A stretch of DNA of 64,000 nucleotides, from assembly GCA_022497145.1 (NCBI GenBank), contig MU385891.1, positions 206,616 to 270,615 of the forward strand, read 5' to 3'. Numbering within the stretch: the stretch's first letter is position 1; each line of letters starts with the position of its first letter. Below the pieces are notes generated by a model. The model worked only from the letters and a program-made list of their open reading frames with translations. It made no database searches and was not told the DNA's origin. This document shows, piece after piece, positions 9,381 through 21,004 of this stretch. The stretch comes from Rostrohypoxylon terebratum (Eukaryota; Ascomycota; Sordariomycetes; Xylariales; Hypoxylaceae). The translations under genes and the position numbers were made by a program.

Positions 9381-12300
9381 AACCGTACCAGAGGGATGAG
9401 TCAATTCTAGTACGGCTCTGAAGTTCTGCAAAACGTCCTGATCGACAATGCTGCTCCATTGAGGATCTATGCCTTGCCCATTCGTAATGGCGTTAACTCT
9501 GCGAGTTACGTACTCGAGTGACTGTATTTGCCTAACCGGGTCGGACACAAGCAATGCTCGCTCTCTTACATCTTTGGGCGTATCCCACTCAGTAGGTTCT
9601 GGGGGGGAGGTGAAGACGAGCATGTCTGTCCCACGGTTAGGTGGTTGATCATCTATGATAGGGACGAGCACGCTTGTCCACATGGATAGATAATCTTGCA
9701 GCTTCTGCATCGCTAGGTCCGGTATTGGCTGAGGGACATCGAAAAATCTTGTAAGAGCTAACATATTTAGCTTGCGCTGGCTGTCATCTGCCATAGTGTC
9801 AAACGCAAGAAACCATTCTGAGCTGAGCCAGACCCAAACCTGGTCGAGCGGACCAAGTGAGACAAGCACCTCGACAAATAGGGCTGGTTCTAGGATCGCG
9901 ATTCGAGATAAGATCGTGAAATAGTCTACGAGCATGAGACCCGTCATGCGAGATTGCTTCTTCTTAGGCCCCGTCGTCTGACGAGCTTCGTGCGAGTCAT
10001 GGATTCCTTCGAAGATAGCGCGCAGAGCACCCGCGCGCATCATATCTTGAACGAGAGCTTCTAGGCCAGAGCGGCCGCCCAGCTCATGAGAAAAACGAAT
10101 CAGTACCTGGCCGTACTTTAAGACAAGGCGCACTTCTTCGCGGTTCTTCGAGTTAAGCGATGCAAGTAATGCGGAGATGGTGGGTTCTCGATACTCGGAT
10201 AAAAGAATTGTATTAGGCGCTAGGGTAATGTAGCAACCCAGAATATCCAAGAGCCTGCATGTGTGCTCAGTTTGGTCAGAAAGGAGCCTTATCGCGGTTG
10301 GGATAAGATCGAGAAGCCCCGGCAACATGGGGATTTCGGTTTGAGTCAGAATATTAGACCATAATTCCAGAGCTTCTTCGATGAGGTACAGGAATAGTTC
10401 TGTTCCATCTTGGGTTGCCTCGATAATCAGAGGAAGTATCATCTGATGGTACCGTTGAGACTCAGTTTTCATGGACATCACTAGATTCTGAATGATGGCC
10501 AAAACAGCTTGCTTCATCATAAATCCTAGGTCGCCTGCCGGTGCTTGCCATATGTTAGGAATCGCAGTCATTATCATGTCACCAAAGCGAGACACGTGTG
10601 TCTCCATGCGTGATATGACGGTCCGTGTTGACTCGAGGATGGCTAGCTTAGCCTCGTCCACCTCTGCTTCTCCTAATAGATTGAGAAGATGAACGAGGAC
10701 ATCCGAAGCGTAAGGGACGAATTCTTGTCCATCAAAATCCAAGTCATCACAGACGATCTTAAACAGCCTGGCGGTGGTAATACGGACAACGATATCGTTG
10801 TATTGGTCATTGGGATCCAAGAAGTGTCGGAATATCTCGTAGACTAGGGAGCGAATCTCTGCCGTTGATTGAACGGGGATCCATTGACTGATCAAGATAG
10901 CAATCCTGCGCCTCAGGACTTGGCAGAATGGCTCGGCTCGCTGAGCATCGGCTACTATGATTTTTTGCAAGAGATCTCGGAAATTGATCTCTCGGTGGAC
11001 CACATGAACCGACAAACCCAGGGCAGTATAGATCGCCTCTCTGGCCACTAAGGTTGTCTGGGGGTCCTCGATCGAGACAAAATACGACATTACGTGTGGT
11101 AATAGGATTCCCTTGTATTGAGTCAAAAGGTCCATGAACAATTTCTCAGCACATGGTCGGACTTCCCATTGGTAGGCGTTGCCTTCGGTTTCTTCCTGCT
11201 GCTCCCATTCTTGCGGGTCTTCTTCCCAGGCATCTAGATCAGCTTGGCGGAAGAGTAGAAAGCGTGTGACAATGACGTTGCTGATCTCAATAATGAATTC
11301 GTCTTTGAGGAGTTCGGTTTTTAGGTGTTCAATTGCTTGCTTCTGTTCTTGTCTCGCTTCTGGGGATCGAAAAACAATTGTGCGTTTTGGTCGATATACC
11401 ATTTGTATACAAGCTCGAAGTAACAACAGACCTTTGAGAGCAATCTTCTCTAATATAGGACCCTCGGTCTTAGCTTTCCCTTGGCTTGAGGCACCGTGGC
11501 GTATCCCCACTGACTCGTTGAACACCTCTGAAACTTTGGTTGTGAGGAACCAGTAAGCACGCGCAAGATTTAGAGAATTGGGCAGCAAAATAAAGCTGGC
11601 TGGATGCTCCTCAGCCATCTCAATGTGAAGTTTTGTGTACTGCATAAAGAGTTTCGTTAAGACGTCGACATAGCATGCCACATTCGAAGAACTGCCATCG
11701 ACGAAGTTAACGAGCACCTGTAATTGATCCTGTGATTCACCCCAAAACCCCTGGACAGCCTTGTCATTGTGCGGAAACTCATACCCAACTAGGAGGAATC
11801 GGCGGAGGGTCTTGAGAGCATATAAGCTAGTTTCCATGGCTAGGAAAGCCTCGCCGTTTTTCTCCTCGCCAGGGTTATTCGCAAGGAACGACGTCACTGC
11901 TATGAACTTGGTCTTGTAAATTTGGCAAAGAATGTAGACGATCTCTGGCGTTATTGATTGTAAGGTTGTCTGTGATTTGCGTAGACGAGCTGTTCCTAAC
12001 TCTTTCACGATGCGGAGAAGCAACATCAACGCACCGCAGAGGGCAAATTGATCACCATCTTCTATGCTTCTGAGTATTTTGGTGAGATCAGCGAGGGGAG
12101 TCGACCAAGTTCCAGGAAAATCGATACGGATAATCTTGGCGGAAACGAGAGCGTTAAGTTGAGCAAGCTGTATATCGCTCTCACCAATGGTTCCTTGGAA
12201 CAGTCGTTCTCTGATTAATTGTCGCGCGTCTTGGGGAATTGAATTGTGGACTTTGTAGTTTCGCCAGTATCGGTCGATGCCATTTTTGAGTTGGATGATG

Positions 12301-12588
12301 GCGAGAAGTCGGATTTGGGTGGATAAGGTCTTGTTTAGGAAAATTGTCTATTAGATAGGATCTCGTTAGTGCTCTAGAATTACGAATGGTCTATGTTGAG
12401 AGTCTCGGGCTATTGCGATTTACCTGTAGGGCTGGGTAATAGTCAACCTCGCTTTCCCATGCAGAGAGTTGTGCAGTAGCAGCTTGACGCTGGGCGTTAT
12501 CATGGGATTGAGCTGCTTCGAGAGCTCGATGAAGTTCGCCGAGAGAGAAGGGTGTGGCGGCTCCAGGAGCCTCGATGGTAAAATCCAT
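9378..12588 (-). CDS. importin-beta family karyopherin Kap120 (importin-11 type)
   Basis: Nuclear transport receptor that binds Ran-GTP and carries cargo through the nuclear pore; yeast Kap120 acts in ribosomal subunit and Rpf1 traffic. Two exons, 12588-12424 and 12347-9378, encode 1044 residues up to the TAG, matching the roughly 1030-residue family size. The importin-beta N-terminal domain covers about residues 20-130: QRQAATAQLSAWE, then the conserved LLAIIQLKNGIDRYWR around residue 70 and ALVSAKIIRIDFPGTW near residue 115. The rest is a continuous alpha-helical HEAT-repeat solenoid with no low-complexity insertions. The single intron (76 nt) splits the domain after residue 55. The C-terminal end is uncertain; see the separate entry for the in-frame extension. 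The gene converges with the DUF423 gene. Confidence 0.9.
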
Positions 12589-14040
12589 CTCGGCGACTGT
12601 GACCGCAAGGTAATTGGAAGAGATATCGCGTACAATGGGTAGCGAATATTAAACGAGCAATGTATGTCTTAGTTTGACCTAGCTTGACTTGATAGAGACG
12701 TTTGAGTGAGATAGAATGTACGATGATGAAATGTTCGAAGTGGGATGGGATGAACAAAATTTAGTGGGGGTTCTAGAAAGGTTTGGGGTTTGGAGTTCGT
12801 AGCTCCCCGCAATTGGAACCAGCTTTGTATCGTTTTGGACGGCAAGTGCCGGACAGGTACCTATGCCTACCTATGTAGTACTAGGTACTGTTAGGAAACC
12901 AGGATAGAGCGTCATTTGATTGGTGGATGTATCAAAAAGCCACTGCATACCGCCAACTTGCTAACTTGGAATAAAGTTACCTCAAACTTAGTACACGGTA
13001 CAAGAGTTCGAGCCAAAAGTTTCGTACATCTACTTAGGTCAGTATCTAGGTACACATAGATCAGCTGTTAAGCCTGGGAGACATTTACTATGTATTAGGT
13101 TTATCAGGACTTGAAAATGACACTCAAAAGAAATGTAGAACTTCTAGCCTCGTTCTTTATATCAAGTACGTAACAAATATACAATATATGACATGAAGGT
13201 ATTTGGAACTCATTGAGTAAGTATTTCAAAATAGTACCTAGTTCGTATCCAGGATCTGAGGTACAAGGTTTACCAAGTGCAACATTATCCACTATAATTA
13301 TGGCGATTCACGCAGTAAACAATAATCTGCCATCCACTAATACTACCTAGGTCCTAGGTTACCCCTGCTACTATGTAAAACTTTAACGTTACTAGGTATG
13401 TAGATAGTACAATTAAGCGCATAGCGATAAATTGAACGGAAATTGAAAAAGACCTCCACTCTGCCACTCTCGAGTACGGAAATAGACACGGGCGCGCTTG
13501 TGAGTTCATGAGACCGGGGATCTTCAAAATAGTACGTCGTACATAATAGCAGGGTCAACGTTAACTTTAAAGTTAATATTAAAGTTAGTATTAATGTTAG
13601 TGTTAATGTTAATGTTAATGTTAATGTTATTGGTGTTAAGATATGCGAGTTAATGTTCATTACAACGCTTACAATAGATCTTGGATCTTTTAGAAGTATT
13701 GGTTGGTATAGTGGGAAATTCGTCAAGGTCAACGTCTCATCCTCCCGCCCCCGTTTGTTATTCCCCTGATTTCCTTGAAAAAAAATCACCGGATCGAGGT
13801 ATCTCAATTCCGGCCCAACATCGAGCGCCTGAAGTAGGCTAAGCTCGTATTTTGATCATTGCCGTAGTCCTTTTTTTTTGTTTCGTTGCTTAACCACCAG
13901 CAAACTCCCGGGGCTCCGATTCCATGCCATGCGATGGGGAATCTAAATAAATAAAAAGCCCAAATCCTATCCCACCTCATCATGTATGCTTAGTCCATAG
14001 TCCAAGAGCATAGGTATCTGGTATCTAGTGTCATTCATGT
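12589..14040. other. intergenic with microsatellite
   Basis: Spacer between the KAP120 start and the 3' end of the Zn2Cys6 gene. It is rich in CTAGGTAC-like words (12850-12890, 13030-13055, 13340-13365) and holds the TTAATG tract listed separately. The frame 13343-13807 on the minus strand is an artefact of that repeat. Confidence 0.5.
13553..13641. repeat. degenerate (GTTAAT)n microsatellite
   Basis: About 90 bases built from GTTAAT/GTTAGT/GTTAAAGT units, with the central part (about 13593-13629) nearly perfect GTTAAT hexamers. The flanks show base-changed copies, as expected for an ageing slippage tract. Confidence 0.85.
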
Positions 14041-16058
14041 TCATGCTTGGTATATATCCGTAAGATTAGCAGACCAAGTGTCGTTCATGGACCAGCCTTC
14101 GACTTGGTAAACTTGTTGGTACGGCTCGAACCCAAAATTAGGGGTGAGGTTGGGCGTCTCGTGTAAGCTGGTGACGGCAGCCCACGCTTCCGATTCCGAG
14201 ATGCCTGGGCGCCAACTCTGGCTTATCCGTGGCGTAAGATATTCTTTCGCCACTGCCTTTACGTCTTCTGCGATCTTTCGAGAAAGAGGCCATATCTCTC
14301 CGTGTACCGTAAGAATTTGCGTAAGCCTGTTAATTCGTTCGCGGAAGATGGGCGAGTCGAGTCCGAGGAAGACGCACGCGTCTAAATAAGCCAGAATAAC
14401 TCGAAGTGTGCCAGTAGCAAACACTGCGCGTAATGTTTTGGTGGGAAATGGATGTCTGAAAAGGTCGCAGTAACCATTGGCCGCCTGAATATCGATCGGG
14501 TAGGAGTTCCAGCCGAAGCCCTTCACCATCTGTCCCTTACGATCGGGTCCTTTAGCCGGACCTAGAGGAAAGTATTCTCGAATGTTGAGGCCGCTCCTCG
14601 GTGCGGATTGTCGAAGACGAAGTCGATTACTATGCACACAATGGGCGTCAATGAATGTTCGTCACCATTTATCACACGATCTCGAACTCACACATGCGCA
14701 ATGGAGATGCCGTGGTAAAGTACTATGTCGACTACGCCATCTGGATCAACTAAATTCATCTTCCACTTCGGTACCCTTCGCAACCAGTCGCAAATTCGAG
14801 AATCCGCCCTCTCAAATATCTCCGACTTTTTGTTTTCTGGTGCCTCATGATATGGTAGAACCAGATCGGTCTGTATCTTGCAGATTTCGATGAGATAGGC
14901 CATCGAAGAGAAGTCGGACTGCCCGAGGTTGACTTGCGTCTCGTATTGCGATTGCGAAATAGGTTGGGGTATAATCTTTATGGTATGTTAGAAGCTGTAT
15001 TAATAAAACCGCGAATACGAGAATTGGCAACTGTTTTAGACGAGGGGTCGAACTTCAGGTATTTTAGAGTCTTTTTAGAGTCGTTTCGACTCAATTAGGA
15101 AACTACTTACCCCTGATTCGTATTCCCATTCCTCACAAGGCAAGTCTACATCGGAGTCCACGTCTGTGATGGAAAGCGTAGATCCGACATCACCCAAATG
15201 TCGTACGGAATCTTGGAAAGTAAGGCACCACCATGTTCTTCGATAGCTTTCTGCGAGTACAGAATCCGAGGTTCTGTCGGCGAAGGTCTTCTGGTTCATC
15301 CCGAGCTCAATAGCTATTGTCGCGGCCCGGTTAGCCCAACCAGTATGGTGTTCGAATTTCATCTCTCCGAAAGCGGCGATGCTCAATATGAGTAGCCCCT
15401 GCACCGACTGTACGGTGAAGGGCAACGAAGCGCATGCTGCCGAGTAGGCTACCTCTCTCAGATCTTCCGACGGTATTTGGTCCGTGTATAACGACCCGCA
15501 GAAATTGATCACTGAAAGGAGGAAATGATAGGAGTCGGGATCTGCTTCAACATGATTATAGAAAAATCTCTTAGGTGGAAGACAAGGGTGACCTGGATGG
15601 AAGTAATTGTAGAACAGATCTACCAATAACTCCTTTTCGTTCTTAGAAGAGCTCGCCGTAGAAGGAGCAGAGTTGACGGACCATCCACTCGGCAAGTCGT
15701 GAAGTGAAAGAGACTGTACCGATGGAGAGCCGGAAGAGAAATTGGTGGGCAAAAAGGATCCGGTGGAGGTTGTTGGTGGTTTGTCTGAGATCATGCTCCT
15801 CTTTTTAGGATCGCGGATGCCTCGTCTTGATTTGGCGTAGAAACATGGCTTGTCTTCTTGTTGACACCGGTTACACGCAGGTAGAGTGGCGTCACACTTG
15901 ACGTGCTTGCTACGACATTGGACGCAGGCCAGCGACACTCGTATCTTTGCTTTTGAGCGATTGGCGGCTTTTGGCTCCGAGCCCTCGGGCGAAGATGCGG
16001 CGGAACCTTGGCGGCTGAGGCTGCCTGCCGTATGCTCACTGTCTCGACTCATGCCCAT
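14041..16058 (-). CDS. Zn2Cys6 fungal-specific transcription factor
   Basis: Sequence-specific nuclear regulator. Three exons, 16058-15111, 14975-14692 and 14629-14041, encode 606 residues. The N-terminal binuclear zinc cluster is complete: C45, C48, C55, C62, C65 and C72 (CVQCRSKHVKC, then CNRCQQEDKPC), followed by a basic linker (SRRGIRDPKKRS). A fungal-specific (middle homology) domain occupies about residues 150-440; LFYNYFHPGHPCLPP, the TWWCLTFQDSVRHL segment and the closing DVDLPCEEWEYESG are typical. The region between residues 80 and 145 is Ser-rich. The start at 16058 is the first ATG; a second in-frame ATG lies two codons on. The introns have GTAAGT and GTGAGT donors. Target genes cannot be read from the sequence, and no metabolic cluster adjoins it. 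Confidence 0.88.
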
Positions 16059-17550
16059 CACCTATGTCGTCGAATACAAATCGGGATATGTTTCCAGAGT
16101 TGACTTGACACCACGATCGCCCGTATGTTTTCTGCCGTTGTGTGTAGGTTAGTTGAATGCACCGAACTCCCGTTCGTGCCCGTCGAGAGGGAGATGTCTT
16201 ATACACCATAAGTGCGGTAGACGAGACTGTAGGGCTGATGAGCGACTTCTCATATATGAGCTCAGATGCTTCACATTTAGTTCTGACAAATGTTCATCGC
16301 AAAAGCACCGGGACAGGGTTCCAGGGGTGTTAAATGGGCCCCTCAGGTCTCTAAGCACCATGTAGTGTACAAGGGTACGACGTGTCTACCAGGACCCGAC
16401 GACAAGGCCCATGGGCCCCCCCTTGGACTTGGTGTCAGCGGTGGATGTATCTGAGCCGTCAGCCCTAGTGGGTCCCAAAGCGCGGGATGGAGGGAAAAAC
16501 AATATTGATATGTCCGATAACGTTGAGGTGCTGTGCCTCCACTAGACCTCCGCGTCCAGTCACCTCCCAGGTAGGCCATCCCTAGTGCGAAATGGGGGGC
16601 GGTCTGCATGTACCCAACCCGTCGCGTTGTTACAATGCATAGCCATGATCGACTCTTCAACAATGGACTGGTAGCATCTCATTTAGAATTAAACATCACT
16701 ATAAACCTCAAAACTGCGTTGAATTGACCACGGTTCGTTACATAGTGGCTTCCGATGGTCTTATTTTCCAACTGTTCCAGTGTCGAGAAGCTATTCATCA
16801 AAATGGGAAATGATATACTTTGTTTGATGCCAAAGAGGAGAGATTTGCAACTGTTTCATCGCTCAATCCAATTCCATCACATATCATAGAATTTCGATTG
16901 CGACTTGAGCCTCCGACATCTAGATCAAGTATGCACCCTAGAATCATCCAATTATAGAAACGGACAAGGCTAGGAGGTACCTAACCCGCGGTTTCAACTT
17001 CGGGAGTTGAGGTTATATGCATCAGATCTAGTTCTATACGATTCCGGCATGGAGAGATCCGTCACCTTGGGATCGTACGGAGTACTCTATATTTCCTTCC
17101 ATAATGTACTTAGAAAATGATATATCACTAATCGTAAAGAAGTAAGCGGACTTCGGTCCTACTAGATGACTCCCTACACATATACTTTGGTACTTTGTCT
17201 CTTTTTTCCCCCTAAGTTACACTGCATAACGATGATGATTATGCTTGTAGATTTTTCGATTTTCATGTCATGATGGCTTCAAGTTTTAGTGATTAGGCGG
17301 TGGAGCTTATGACTCGTGAGGGCTCTAAGTGGTAAAGGCACTAAGCCACATTTGATAAGACGGATTTGATTACAGCATATACTAGCATTAATTGTTGGAC
17401 GTACGACTGCAAGCAGCACTTAACTGTTAGGTTGCAAGATAATATGCTGATATGGTGATATTGCCTCTCCGATATTCCAATTTTTTGTCTCCTTCGGACG
17501 CCATCTGCACGCACCTTTGACGCTATGGACTTTCGAACGTCTCCACGTCT

Positions 17551-17610
17551 CCATGCCTCCATGTCCATGTCCATGCCTCCAAGTCCAAGTCCATGCCTCC
17601 AATGTCCATA
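17551..17610. repeat. 20-bp minisatellite, three units
   Basis: Three head-to-tail units beginning CCATGCCTCC at 17551, 17571 and 17591, each followed by a variant of ATGTCCATGT. The preceding CTCCACGTCT looks like part of a fourth, decayed unit. Confidence 0.85.
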
Positions 17611-18194
17611 CTTAGGTCCTACATAGTAGTAAGTGCCACTACCAGCCACAATTGGAAACAATAGTATCAGTGCGTTTTTGATGCGCTGTAAGTTGTGTTG
17701 TTGTAGTGGCAGAGTGGTAACGATACTAAAAAATTGTGTAATTACAGTAATTGGACTCCGTGCGAATTCGGCGAAGTCGGCGAGCTCGCGTAGTATTATT
17801 TCCTATTTCCTCCTAATTTACCCCTATATTGGGCGCATAAACACAGTGCATACTTTGTGCATGATTATATAAGTCGAGTATAATATTAAAAACTCGTACA
17901 GCTATGTAGTACCGAGGCTGTGTGAAAAGCTAGCTGAGTGGAATAAATTGGACAAGGGCCAATCAGATGATCACATATCGTTAACCTCGGTGTTTCCCGA
18001 ACGTTTCCCGAACGTTGTTTGGCACTAACGAACCTACACTACTGCGAAACCAACTACCCACAACGTCACTGTTCCCTTGAGGCTTGTGTTCCCCAGATCA
18101 GTGCATCTACCTAGTAGTACCTACCCTAACCTTACCAGTCTACCTGGTAGTAATTGCAGCAATTGCATCTGATTACGTCCAAGCTTTCAGTTTT

Positions 18195-18242
18195 GGTCCA
18201 TAATTTGTCCATAATTTATCCATAATTGTCCATAATTGTCCT
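18195..18242. repeat. tandem GTCCATAATT decamers
   Basis: Four to five adjacent copies of GTCCATAATT with single-base changes or one-base length differences, about 200 bp upstream of the PEX2 start. They could provide clustered identical protein-binding sites, but no known site is recognised. Confidence 0.75.
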
Positions 18243-18435
18243 TACTTAACCATTTTAAGTCAATTTTTAGTCAAGCTTCCGCCATTTCTAAGCCTCGTTA
18301 AACGTTACACATCTAGACCCAGGTCAACGAAACTCAACCATCGACAACGATCAAGCTACGCACAGCTACGCGAGCTACGGAGGAGCTATGCTAACGATTG
18401 ACGATACTACCGAAACGAAGCTTCACCGTCGGACA

Positions 18436-18453
18436 ATGCGGCCGCTCAAATGA
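18436..18453 (+). promoter_or_regulatory. five-codon upstream ORF overlapping the PEX2 start
   Basis: ATG at 18436 opens a frame of five codons that ends with TGA at 18451-18453. The PEX2 ATG is at 18450-18452, so stop and start overlap as ATGA. The upstream ATG has A at -3, while the PEX2 ATG has C at -3, so scanning ribosomes would be expected to use the upstream start at least partly. Whether the leader includes this ATG depends on the transcription start, which cannot be seen. Confidence 0.55.
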
Positions 18454-19883
18454 GCTCAACAAACACAAACTTCGCCCAAGCCCAGCAGCGGTTAGCTGCG
18501 CGTCGATTGGCACGTGAACGAGATACACAAGCTCAGATTGCTTCAACCCGACAAGCATCGCGAGCCTGGTCAGAGGTAACGCGTCTGCCATATCCCCTGA
18601 ATCGATTCGGAACCACGTCCCTATCGGCATGGGAAGTTATTTCCTCACGCGAGGGTACTAGGCCAGCCTTTCGAGTTGGTCAAGTCGATGCCGAGTTACT
18701 AGATGAAGACCTTGTAGGTCAATTGAAGGACCAGGTCGGCGAAGCATTCAAATACTTTGGGGACAATATCAAGGATGACTGGTCGGCCGAGATACTGCTC
18801 GTACTCCGTACCATTCTCTTTAAACTTACGGTATGGGATCATGACGCGACATATGGCGCTGCCTTGCAGAACCTCAAGTATACCGATGCAAGACGTGACG
18901 GACCCATCCTGACACCCCCCACGAAGTGGCAAAAGAGCCTCTACGGTCTTATAACCGTGGGGGGTAAATATGGTTGGTCCAAATGGGAGAATTGGCTCCT
19001 TGATCGGGATAATGGATACGATCAACCTTCTCCAACCATCCAACGACTTTCCAAACTCACATCAAAGATCACTACTCTACACTCTGTTGCAGCATTTGCT
19101 TCATTCCTTGCCTTTTTATTACATGGAAGGTATCGGACTATATTGGATAGAGTCTTGCGAATGCGCCTCGCTCCGCCGACCAGTCAGGTCACTCGCGAGG
19201 TCTCGTTTGAATACCTCAACCGACAGCTAGTGTGGCACGCGTTTACCGAATTCTTACTCTTTGTGTTGCCCTTGGTAGGTATCAACAGATGGCGTAGATG
19301 GCTCAGTCGTACTTGGAGAAAGACTAAAGAGATCATCAACGTTAGCACCGAAGGCGGTGACAACGAGAAACAAGGCGACTATGCATTCCTACCAGAGCGT
19401 ACGTGTGCTATATGCTACCAGGACCAAAATTCGGCCGTATCAGAAAATGAAGTTCTAGCTGCCGCAGCCTCGAGCGGAGTGGTAGGGTCGGCACAGACAG
19501 ACATCACAAACCCATACGAGACCATCCCATGCGGGTGCATATATTGCTTCGTATGTCTTGCAACTAGGTTGGAGCGTGAAGAAGGGGAGGGGTGGACCTG
19601 CCTTCGGTGTGGTGAATTAGTGAAGGAATGTAAACCTTGGAATGGCGACGTCCTAGAAAAGCAAATTAAGTCGCCAGCACCGACTACGAAGCACGTTGGG
19701 TTTATCGACGATCAAAAGCCACCTGTTGATGTCATGCAGGACCGGGAGGAGGAGGAAGATACCCTTCGACAGTCTGAGAATACTACTCCAGACGAGCATC
19801 CGGCGGCTGAGCCTTTAGGAGACAGCGACTCGGAGGGGTACGAGGAAGAGGAAGCTGAAATTAACGGTGACTTTGATGATTGA
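18450..19883 (+). CDS. PEX2: peroxin Pex2, peroxisomal membrane RING E3 ligase
   Basis: Intronless, 477 residues. Pex2 works with Pex10 and Pex12 as the peroxisomal ubiquitin ligase complex that ubiquitinates the cycling receptor Pex5. The Pex2/Pex12 N-terminal domain spans about residues 35-290, with LPYPLNRFG near residue 47, a conserved KWQKSLYGLITVGGKYGW block at 159-176 and hydrophobic segments around 205-225 and 260-278. The C-terminal RING has C319, C322, C361, C363, C366, C369, C384 and C387. It has cysteine at the usual histidine position (CGCIYCFVC) and a long loop between the first two ligand pairs, which fits fungal Pex2. The last 60 residues are acidic and probably disordered. 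The start is the first ATG compatible with the frame; a tiny upstream ORF overlaps it. Confidence 0.93.
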   Translation: MSSTNTNFAQAQQRLAARRLARERDTQAQIASTRQASRAWSEVTRLPYPLNRFGTTSLSAWEVISSREGTRPAFRVGQVDAELLDEDLVGQLKDQVGEAFKYFGDNIKDDWSAEILLVLRTILFKLTVWDHDATYGAALQNLKYTDARRDGPILTPPTKWQKSLYGLITVGGKYGWSKWENWLLDRDNGYDQPSPTIQRLSKLTSKITTLHSVAAFASFLAFLLHGRYRTILDRVLRMRLAPPTSQVTREVSFEYLNRQLVWHAFTEFLLFVLPLVGINRWRRWLSRTWRKTKEIINVSTEGGDNEKQGDYAFLPERTCAICYQDQNSAVSENEVLAAAASSGVVGSAQTDITNPYETIPCGCIYCFVCLATRLEREEGEGWTCLRCGELVKECKPWNGDVLEKQIKSPAPTTKHVGFIDDQKPPVDVMQDREEEEDTLRQSENTTPDEHPAAEPLGDSDSEGYEEEEAEINGDFDD

Positions 19884-20988
19884 TTATCATCTCGTCATCT
19901 ACACCTGGCATCGCAAGGCCACCGCAACCCTGCCAGAAATTGATTAAGACAAGGCTCGGGGTCCCCAGTTGCAACAGATTATTAGAGGGTCGCCTATGTC
20001 GCCTATACTCATACCGTTGATGGTGTACTGCAGCTATTGAGCCACAACGCAACCTCGCGCATTGCGATCAACCTTGTCGTGTCAGAAAAGGGCAACCTGT
20101 TGGCGTCTAGAACCGAACTTGCCGACCGCCAATGTTAACCCACATCTCCCCATCTCACTTAGCTGAAGGTCTATCCGGACGCGCCCTCAATCTCCCAGAG
20201 CCAGTCGAAGGAACAAGCGGTTCCGTACTCCCTTTATTCCGACACGTGTGTGGCTGCTTGTCGTGGTGTCTGACCTTGTAAGTCGGTGGTGAGATAGCCT
20301 ATTGCCCAACCCCGGTTTCAGGGGTGGCGGTTGAGAGCACCAGTAAGGCTGCAGGATAAGCCGGGAGGTATAATTCGAAATAACTATGCAGTATGCAGTT
20401 CAGCTCGTCAAGCCCTCCCGTCCAGTGCATAAGTTCCATCCATTACCACCTTTAGCGCGCGACGACTGTTATATCCTCGACGGCTGCCAAGACTCTCCTC
20501 TATAGCCCTACGCCTCCCATCCCATCTCCAAGGTTCAACAAATCGGTGTTATTTTTATCACGTTTACAAGAAAAAAAAAAGCTTTCTCACTTCGACCTCC
20601 CAAGTAGGTCTCCCGCAGGATGCTTAGACGTGTAGTATCTAGTCGCAATGCGTTACCTTGTCGTCTAGTCGAGTTAAGTCGGTTAATATCGAAGTTGGAA
20701 TTGGTCCTCGTCATAGTTAATAATCTTAATAGCCAACCGTCGTTCAGGAACCCTGCTGCCTCCATTGCCAAACTGCGTGTATCTAGGTGTCACAAACATT
20801 CGCTTCCTGTGAATCAATCCGTAGTCGATAATTACGAAATCTGTCCCGTAGGCAGGCCTTGAGGCCTCTCGGTCGTTACACACAATGGCACCCGGGGTAT
20901 ATCTCCTACGCTTGACCATGTAGCTAGCATTACAACCTCAGGATGACGGCTCCGGAGCGGAGGTTTCATTTCTCAAACTTCTCCGCCA

Positions 20989-21004
20989 GCTGACGTACGT
21001 CAGC
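20989..21004. promoter_or_regulatory. perfect 16-bp palindrome with CRE-like core
   Basis: GCTGACGTACGTCAGC reads the same on both strands. It contains TGACGT in both orientations, the half-site of many fungal bZIP factors. It lies about 1.1 kb from the nearest gene end and 2.8 kb from the nearest start, so a regulatory role is only a possibility. Confidence 0.4.

Larger units (their letters stand above)
16059..18435. other. divergent intergenic region between the regulator and PEX2
   Basis: Long non-coding stretch serving as promoter for both divergent genes. It includes two short tandem repeats (listed separately) and the direct repeat GTTTCCCGAAC around 17994-18015. Short frames are present but show no protein features. 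Confidence 0.5.

Noticed and set aside
13343..13807. 154-codon minus-strand frame with Thr-Leu repeats
   Set aside because: Created by the GTTAAT microsatellite; no coding features outside it.
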